Shown here: one piece after another, positions 1 to 4,702 of the stretch
Numbering within the stretch: position 1 is the stretch's first letter
Layout of the letters: every line of letters begins with the position of its first letter
Source: an uncultured Treponema sp.
GTDB lineage: Bacteria > Spirochaetota > Spirochaetia > Treponematales > Treponemataceae
Direction of reading: 5' to 3'
Length of the DNA: 7,115 nucleotides
Assembly (NCBI GenBank): GCA_937890485.1
Contig: CALBXN010000019.1
Location: 1-7,115 of the forward strand
Translations under genes and position numbers: made by a program
The notes under the pieces: model-generated
Databases searched by the model: none
What the model was told of the DNA's origin: nothing
Seen by the model: the letters and a program-made list of their open reading frames with translations, nothing else

Positions 1-606
1 AACGCCGAAAGAGAATACTCTTGCAGCGAAGAAAGATGTAATTTCCTTAACCAGCACCTTCGTATTCCAAGAACGGCTCTCGAAAACCCAGATTTTATTG
101 GTAATATATGCGAATACTACCGATACAAACCACGCAATAACATTTGAAACGAGGTAAAGCTCCTCGCCCAAAAGCATATTGAAAGCCTTAAATGTAATGA
201 GGTTTACGAGAGTTGTCGCTGCACCGAAAACGACATAAATAATCAGCTCTTTATATTTTTTTAGTAAATCTAAATACTTCTGAATTTTTTGATTATCTGG
301 TTCTAAATTTTTTGCATCAACATAATATTCTATAGCTTGAGATATTTTACCTTTTTTCAAGAAAATAGCTGCTTGTCCTAAGATTAATTTTACATCATTC
401 ATTTTTATTCGGCGAGCACTTTTGAACCAAGTTTCTGCTCCACCTATATCACCTTGATACAAACAAGCAACACCAAGTAAATAATAAAACTGAAAAGAAT
501 ATTTATAATCTTCTTCAAGAATAAGAGGCTCTAATAATGTTATTACATCAGAAAACTTTCGTTCTCTTAGGTATTTTCGAGCTTTATCAAGAGCATTTTT
601 TGCCAT
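1..606 (-). CDS. TPR protein fused to a GtrA-family membrane domain (partial, C-terminus beyond the left edge)
   Basis: An open frame of 202 codons runs from an ATG at 606 to the window edge without a stop. Residues 38-71 and 72-105 are two TPR repeats (LLGVACLYQGD, then a unit ending in NLEPDN). From about residue 116 the frame continues into a GtrA-like domain: a hydrophobic helix at 121-146 containing VVFGAATTLVN, a second at 150-169, the family signature NKIWVF at 170-175, and the start of another helix near 190. GtrA proteins are small four-helix membrane proteins, often linked to moving lipid-linked sugars across the membrane for O-antigen, teichoic acid or arabinogalactan modification. 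The ATG follows directly on the upstream gene's TAA stop, with only a weak GGA as Shine-Dalgarno, suggesting coupled translation. No signal peptide precedes the TPRs, so they should be cytoplasmic. Codon use and G+C change at the domain border; see findings. The TPR start is solid, but whether the fusion is natural is uncertain. Confidence 0.8.
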   Translation of the reverse strand, partial: MAKNALDKARKYLRERKFSDVITLLEPLILEEDYKYSFQFYYLLGVACLYQGDIGGAETWFKSARRIKMNDVKLILGQAAIFLKKGKISQAIEYYVDAKNLEPDNQKIQKYLDLLKKYKELIIYVVFGAATTLVNLITFKAFNMLLGEELYLVSNVIAWFVSVVFAYITNKIWVFESRSWNTKVLVKEITSFFAARVFSFGV

Positions 607-1905
607 TTATTGTTCCAATATTTCTAAAATTGCATCAAGTTCTGTGTGTAAATACAATATTCTTGAAGCATCATACAACTCTGGATTTTGCTCTAATTGT
701 TCAATTTCTTTTATAAGCTCTTCCACATATTCCAAATTTAATTTTTCAGGTGTTATCTCTACATAAGGAAGATTTTGTTCAAGATTTTCAGTTTCTTCAT
801 CTAAAACAGCTTCAGTTTCAGTTGGATTTTCAGAAAGTTCCTCAGAATCAGTATTATCAGATTCTTCTTCAGGAACAGATTCTTCAGGAATAATATTTTC
901 CTCCACAGGTTCAGCAGGATAATCAACCACATCATCTACTTCTTCATTTTCTAAATCTGTTGACAAAACAACATATTCTATAACTTCTTCTGCTTTTAAT
1001 TTATCAGAATCATAAACGAAAGAAGCAGTTTGTAAAGCTTTGCCACTTGAAAAAAAGAAACAAGTTGTATCTGCAGGTTCTTTTGAATCAGAAGCAGCAC
1101 TTATATAAAATCTAATACCAAATAATTTTTCAGGAGCAACTTTATATGCATTCCAAGTAATTCCAATAGCTGAATTATTTAGTGAAAATAAAGAATTAAA
1201 TCCTCTACCTGGCACAATTTTTGGTTCCCAAGAATCAACAGATAAAATATCACGATTAGCAACAACAACACTTTCTGGAACTGTGATTGTTTCTCCATCA
1301 AGCAAAAACTTGATTGAATTTTTTCCGTCAGAAGACTTTAACCATTTATCAACAGTCATAGAATTAAATATTGCTTCAGAATTTAATAAATTCAATGTAT
1401 TTGTTGTAAAATGTATTGGAGATTTTTCACCAAGAAAAGTATCAAACACTCCCCTAAGACTAAATACTCTTGATTTTTTGCTCAAATTTTTTACCAAAAC
1501 ATCAATAACAACCAAATCTGAATTTTCGGTAAAAGTACCTGTTTTAGAATCAACAAATGAAAAAATAAAATTTACTTCAGCTACATTTTTTATACTATAA
1601 GTTATTGTAGCACTATTTTCTGACATATTTTGAATTATTGGTACACCACCTAATTTTGAAAGTGGATAAACCTTTGAACCTGCTTTTAAGAACAAAAGAG
1701 TACCTGATGAATTATCAAGAGGATTTAATACAGGTCTAAATCTTTCACCTTCGGAATCTAACATTGATAAAGTAAAGGTTCCAGATTTTTCGTGAAGCTC
1801 TAACCTGAACATCCCAAAAACCCCATCAAAATCCTTTGTAAAAGAAAAAGAACAGGCTAGAAAACTAACCAAAACACATAAAAAGATTTTTTTAATTATT
1901 TTCAT
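607..1905 (-). CDS. Secreted protein, probably a lipoprotein, with a beta-rich domain, an acidic Pro/Glu-rich linker and a C-terminal helix; family not recognised
   Basis: I do not recognise this 432-residue protein. It starts with a basic, hydrophobic signal sequence (KIIKKIFLCVLVSFLAC). Cys18 after F-L-A fits a relaxed spirochaetal lipobox, so the product is probably a lipoprotein; signal peptidase I cleavage is the alternative. Residues 25-300 alternate short hydrophobic and polar stretches as in a beta-sandwich, with many Asn and Ser and a WNAYK segment near 251. Residues about 306-380 are dominated by Glu and Asp with scattered Pro, and 386-432 look helical (YVEELIKEIEQLEQ). An ATG two codons upstream, at 1911, abuts the AGGGG Shine-Dalgarno, whereas the ATG at 1905 sits six bases from it, so 1905 is chosen. 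The gene overlaps its upstream neighbour by 14 bases. A role at the cell envelope is inferred from the signal sequence and the neighbours only. Confidence 0.85.
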   Translation of the reverse strand: MKIIKKIFLCVLVSFLACSFSFTKDFDGVFGMFRLELHEKSGTFTLSMLDSEGERFRPVLNPLDNSSGTLLFLKAGSKVYPLSKLGGVPIIQNMSENSATITYSIKNVAEVNFIFSFVDSKTGTFTENSDLVVIDVLVKNLSKKSRVFSLRGVFDTFLGEKSPIHFTTNTLNLLNSEAIFNSMTVDKWLKSSDGKNSIKFLLDGETITVPESVVVANRDILSVDSWEPKIVPGRGFNSLFSLNNSAIGITWNAYKVAPEKLFGIRFYISAASDSKEPADTTCFFFSSGKALQTASFVYDSDKLKAEEVIEYVVLSTDLENEEVDDVVDYPAEPVEENIIPEESVPEEESDNTDSEELSENPTETEAVLDEETENLEQNLPYVEITPEKLNLEYVEELIKEIEQLEQNPELYDASRILYLHTELDAILEILEQ

Positions 1906-2902
1906 TTTCATCCCCTATATTAGAATCTTTATTTACTTCAACATTAGAATCTTGACTTTCTTCAACAGTAGCAACTTCTTCATTTTTCTGAAGTTCTAAA
2001 TCTAAGGCATCTTGAACAAGTTGAGCTTTTTTCTTCAATTCTTCTATATCAGCCAAATATTTTGCATTTTTTTCTTCTTTTTCTGCATTAAGTTGCTCAA
2101 CAACAAGTTGTAATTCAGAATAAGAGTTCTCTAATTCAGAAAATTTTTCTACCAAGGAATTATTCTCAGTTTTTATGATTTCTAGTTCAGCTTGTGCTTT
2201 TTTAAGATTTTCATTTGCAATTCTAAGTTGATTTCTCAAACCAATAGATTCTTCTGTATTGTACTGCTTAATCTGTCTATCATAATTTTCTTTTGAGGAA
2301 ATATATTCTTCGCCAGTTACTTTAAGTAAGTATAAAAGTTTTTCTTCTTTTTCTCTTTGAACAATTAAATCTAATCGATACAAAGCTTCTACATATTTTG
2401 CTGAATTTGGAAAATCAGTAACAACTCTTTCATAAAGACCTTTTGCTTCATCAAAATAATATGAAGCATAAAAAGATTCAGCCATCCAAAATAAAGCTGA
2501 TGAAAAAAGTTCATTTTCTTCATTTTCTGCACAAAATTTTTGCAAAAGAGAAATTGATTCTACATATTTACCCTTATAATGCAAGGCTCTTCCCATTTGA
2601 TAATCAACATAAATTTTATATTCACTATCAGGATATAAATCACAGAAGGTTTGTCCATCTTTTAGTACATCATCATAGTTTCCGTTAAACATTTCGGACA
2701 TTACTAAAACATACAAAACTTCTGGAGTTGAAGATTCAGGTAAAGAAACAGCATTCTTTAATAATAAAATTGCAGATTCCCAATTACCATCTTTGTAGGC
2801 TTGTAATCCTTGAGCAAGATAATCATTTGTAGTTGCTTGTGCTGATAAAAAAGAACAAGCGAATAAAAAAGTTATAAAAAAAAGAACTATATTTTTTTTC
2901 AT
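1892..2902 (-). CDS. Secreted TPR protein with a C-terminal coiled coil, probably periplasmic or a lipoprotein
   Basis: A 336-residue protein with a signal sequence at 1-22. Cleavage could follow L-F-A at Cys16 (lipoprotein) or the A-Q-A at 21-23 (signal peptidase I). About four TPR-like helical pairs lie at 27-58, 61-94, 97-130 and 134-167; the last, with FDEAKGLYERVVTDFPNS, is the clearest and resembles repeats in BamD and CpoB/YbgF. Residues about 219-307 form a long heptad-rich coiled coil (QLRIANENLKKAQAEL onward), followed by an acidic, Asn-rich tail to the end. TPR plus coiled coil suggests a scaffold in the periplasm. The domain order is the reverse of CpoB, where the coiled coil comes first, so I do not call it CpoB. 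Translation is coupled to rpe by an ATGA overlap, with a GGAGT Shine-Dalgarno five bases before the ATG. Confidence 0.88.
   Translation of the reverse strand: MKKNIVLFFITFLFACSFLSAQATTNDYLAQGLQAYKDGNWESAILLLKNAVSLPESSTPEVLYVLVMSEMFNGNYDDVLKDGQTFCDLYPDSEYKIYVDYQMGRALHYKGKYVESISLLQKFCAENEENELFSSALFWMAESFYASYYFDEAKGLYERVVTDFPNSAKYVEALYRLDLIVQREKEEKLLYLLKVTGEEYISSKENYDRQIKQYNTEESIGLRNQLRIANENLKKAQAELEIIKTENNSLVEKFSELENSYSELQLVVEQLNAEKEEKNAKYLADIEELKKKAQLVQDALDLELQKNEEVATVEESQDSNVEVNKDSNIGDENENN
1912..1916 (-). promoter_or_regulatory. Ribosome binding site that decides the start of the acidic-tail protein
   Basis: On the minus strand AGGGG touches the ATG at 1911 but stands six bases from the in-frame ATG at 1905. 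Normal spacing therefore favours 1905. The site lies inside the coding sequence of the upstream TPR/coiled-coil gene. Confidence 0.6.
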
Positions 2903-3564
2903 TTATTACTCCACACATCAGCACAGAATTTTCCATTCCAGTTTAAACTTCCAGAAAAGAAAGATGAACCCGAAACTATCACTTCTGCACCTGCATCAAT
3001 TACAGAGGCTAGAGTTTTATCGTTAACTCCACCATCAACTGATATTATATACCCAAAATCATTTTCTTGGCGAATTTTTTTTAATTGAATTATCTTTTTT
3101 AAACATTCTGGAATAAGTTTTTGTCCACCATAACCAGGATTTACTGTCATAACCAAAACTAAATCCACATAAGGTAAAATTTCCTTAATTGTTTCTACTG
3201 AAGTTGAAGGCACTATACTAATTCCAGCTTTTATTCCAGATTCCTTTATCTTTTGAACTATCCTGTGATGATGAACACTAGCTTCATAATGAAATGTTAT
3301 ACAATTTGCCCCTGCTTCAACAAAAGTATCTATTTGGTTTTCAGGATGTTCAATCATTAGATGTACATCAAAAGGTAAATTTGTACACTTTCTTATAGAA
3401 CTTACAACAGGTTGTCCAAAAGAAATTTGAGGCACAAAAATTCCATCCATAACATCAATATGAACTAAAGATGCTCCAGACTCTTCAATTTTCTTTATAT
3501 CTGCACCTAAATTTGCAAAATTTGCAGACAATAATGATGGCGCTAAAACAGGAAAATCTAACAT
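2899..3564 (-). CDS. rpe: Ribulose-phosphate 3-epimerase
   Basis: This cytoplasmic TIM-barrel enzyme interconverts D-ribulose 5-phosphate and D-xylulose 5-phosphate in the pentose phosphate pathway. At 221 residues it has normal family length. Family motifs are present in order: APSLLSA (8-14), HIDVMDG (35-41), DVHLMIEHPE (66-75), TVNPGYGGQ (140-148), VDGGV (176-180) and the phosphate-binding VSGSSFF (197-203). Metal ligands His35, Asp37, His68 and Asp177 are all there; Asp37 and Asp177 are the known acid/base pair. One departure is IVPST at 117-121, where related enzymes such as the E. coli one have NPAT, so an Asn is replaced by Val. It appears to be the first gene of the leftward operon and overlaps the next gene by four bases. 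There is no clear Shine-Dalgarno before its ATG (upstream bases are TATATAATA), but the start matches homologues. Confidence 0.97.
   Translation of the reverse strand: MLDFPVLAPSLLSANFANLGADIKKIEESGASLVHIDVMDGIFVPQISFGQPVVSSIRKCTNLPFDVHLMIEHPENQIDTFVEAGANCITFHYEASVHHHRIVQKIKESGIKAGISIVPSTSVETIKEILPYVDLVLVMTVNPGYGGQKLIPECLKKIIQLKKIRQENDFGYIISVDGGVNDKTLASVIDAGAEVIVSGSSFFSGSLNWNGKFCADVWSNK
2908..2912 (-). promoter_or_regulatory. Ribosome binding site of the TPR/coiled-coil gene, inside rpe
   Basis: GGAGT on the minus strand lies five bases before the ATG at 2902, within the last codons of rpe. Together with the ATGA stop-start overlap it supports coupled translation. Confidence 0.65.
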
Positions 3565-3591
3565 TATTATATAGTAACAAACAAGAGGAAT

Positions 3592-3604
3592 ATTGTACAG
3601 TATA
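3592..3604 (-). promoter_or_regulatory. Candidate -10 region for the rpe operon
   Basis: Reading the minus strand, TATACT (3604-3599) and TACAAT (3597-3592) each match the TATAAT consensus at five of six bases and lie 28-35 bases before the rpe ATG. Neither has a convincing -35 box at 16-18 bases; only T-rich sequence is present. In DNA this AT-rich such matches arise easily, so this is tentative. Confidence 0.35.
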
Positions 3605-3645
3605 AATATAAAAAATTATTTTAAAAAAATTCAGCAAAAAACATA

Positions 3646-3674
3646 TTGACTAAAAAATAAAAAAACAGTATATA
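3646..3674 (+). promoter_or_regulatory. Sigma70-type promoter P1 for the TPR-greA unit
   Basis: TTGACT (3646-3651) and TATATA (3669-3674) are separated by 17 bases, the optimal spacing. Upstream A/T tracts could serve as an UP element. Transcription would begin near 3681, giving a leader of about 69 bases. Confidence 0.55.
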
Positions 3675-3708
3675 TATTGCCCTTTTTTACCTATTTTTTA
3701 TAACTTAA

Positions 3709-3736
3709 TTGACTAAACCTTATATTTCAGTATAAT
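3709..3736 (+). promoter_or_regulatory. Sigma70-type promoter P2, immediately before the TPR gene
   Basis: TTGACT (3709-3714) and a perfect TATAAT (3731-3736) are 16 bases apart, the best consensus match in the window. Transcription should begin around 3742-3744, only six to eight bases before the ATG at 3750, so mRNA from this promoter would be nearly leaderless. Confidence 0.65.
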
Positions 3737-3749
3737 AGTATGTACGATT

Positions 3750-4682
3750 ATGAGTTCACCATCAGAGAACGAGATAAAACAAGCTTATAATTTACTCAAA
3801 AATGCAGATCCTTTATCAGCAAAAGAAATTTTGAGTACTGCGCTTATAGGAGATCTTGAAAATCCAGAAATTTTGTTCAGTTTAAAATGTACAAGTTTTT
3901 GGTGTGAAAGATTTAATCACATCTCAGGAATAACAAGTTTATTTCAAAAAGGTGAACAATTAATTCTATATTGGAAGGATTTTTTATCACTATTTGGAGA
4001 AGAAAAATCAAAATATGAACAATGTGTCTATTCTATAAAAAAAGGAATTTTTACACAGGTTCTAAATATTTTTCAACAACTTTCAGAAGAGAATGCTACT
4101 ATTGATAAAGGTCTTATCTTTAGCAGAATAGGTTTATGTCACAAACTTCTAGGTGATTATGAAAAAGCCTTAAATTCTCTTAGCAAAGCAAATTTAGTAA
4201 ATCCAGAAAAAGCTTCAATTTTGGCAGAAATGGCAGATTGTTATGCTCTTTGTGGAGAAGAAAGAACTTCCAAAGTGCTATTCAGAGAGGCATTTTTTAT
4301 AAATCCTCAAGATATTGATATTTCTTTTTTGGAATCAGAACTTTTTTGCAGTCTTTATGCTGAAATTCTAAAAACCGGAAAAAAAGGAGAAATTGCTGCA
4401 GAATGGTTTCCTGTAGAAGGAGTTTTACTAGGAGTTCTTAATGTAAAAAGAGAACTAAGAGCTCTTGAGGCAGGAAAATTAAAGCAAAACATCTATGCAC
4501 TTGAAACAGAATTGAAAGATACGGGCGTCGATCCGTTATTAATCATTCCTAGACTAATAAATAATTATTTTTGGCTTATTGATCACTATGTAACAATACA
4601 TGAAGATCGAGCTAAAATAAACGAAATTTTGCTAAAAATAAAACTACTGAATATAGACATTTACGAAAGGTATACAGTTTAG
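3750..4682 (+). CDS. TPR protein encoded directly upstream of greA
   Basis: A 310-residue protein without signal peptide or membrane segment, so cytoplasmic. The clearest TPR repeats are 121-154 (IGLCHKLLGDYEKALNSL) and 155-188 (ending FFINPQD); a weaker one may lie at 85-118. The N-terminal 80 residues are helical, and the C-terminal third (about 225-310) looks helical without repeat consensus. TPRs bind protein partners; the partner here is unknown. The next gene starts 20 bases downstream with no terminator between, so the two are co-transcribed, and I infer a link with GreA or RNA polymerase. From memory, treponemes keep a hypothetical gene just before their long greA, which would fit. 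The ATG has no Shine-Dalgarno. It is retained because it is the only in-frame ATG near the 5' end and P2 fits an almost leaderless message. Confidence 0.87.
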   Translation: MSSPSENEIKQAYNLLKNADPLSAKEILSTALIGDLENPEILFSLKCTSFWCERFNHISGITSLFQKGEQLILYWKDFLSLFGEEKSKYEQCVYSIKKGIFTQVLNIFQQLSEENATIDKGLIFSRIGLCHKLLGDYEKALNSLSKANLVNPEKASILAEMADCYALCGEERTSKVLFREAFFINPQDIDISFLESELFCSLYAEILKTGKKGEIAAEWFPVEGVLLGVLNVKRELRALEAGKLKQNIYALETELKDTGVDPLLIIPRLINNYFWLIDHYVTIHEDRAKINEILLKIKLLNIDIYERYTV

Positions 4683-4692
4683 GTTCAGTGAT

Positions 4693-4697
4693 AGGAG
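4693..4697 (+). promoter_or_regulatory. Ribosome binding site of greA
   Basis: AGGAG lies five bases before the ATG at 4703, the strongest Shine-Dalgarno in the window. It fixes the start of greA and contrasts with the preceding gene, which has none. Confidence 0.8.
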
Positions 4698-4702
4698 AAT
4701 TT

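Larger units (their letters stand above)
3565..3749. promoter_or_regulatory. Divergent intergenic region between rpe and the TPR-greA unit
   Basis: These 185 bases separate two divergent operons and contain no gene. They are very AT-rich with many A and T tracts, which may bend the DNA or act as UP elements. The rightward side holds two sigma70-like promoters built on a repeated ATTGACTAAA...CAGTATA unit (3645-3672 and 3708-3734). A third CAGTATA lies at 3598-3604 near the leftward start. No hairpin terminator or recognisable riboswitch was seen. Confidence 0.75.

Noticed and set aside
1283..1600. Plus-strand ORF of 105 codons inside the acidic-tail protein gene
   Set aside because: It is a shadow on the opposite strand of a gene with signal sequence and coupled start; it has no ribosome site and no recognisable domain.
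2443..2688. Plus-strand ORF of 81 codons inside the TPR/coiled-coil gene
   Set aside because: Its His-, Phe- and Lys-rich product is the antisense of TPR coding sequence; no start signals or family resemblance.
1892..2902. Assignment of the TPR/coiled-coil protein as CpoB/YbgF or BamD
   Set aside because: CpoB has the coiled coil before the TPRs and BamD has no long C-terminal coiled coil; no tol, pal or bam genes are nearby.
3740..3790. Short out-of-frame ORF (16 codons) starting 10 bases before the TPR gene start
   Set aside because: It has no ribosome site, and its ATG would lie upstream of the transcript expected from P2; probably chance, though P1 transcripts would contain it.
4683..4702. 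Possible terminator between the TPR gene and greA
   Set aside because: The 20-base gap holds only the greA ribosome site and no inverted repeat or T-run, so read-through is expected.
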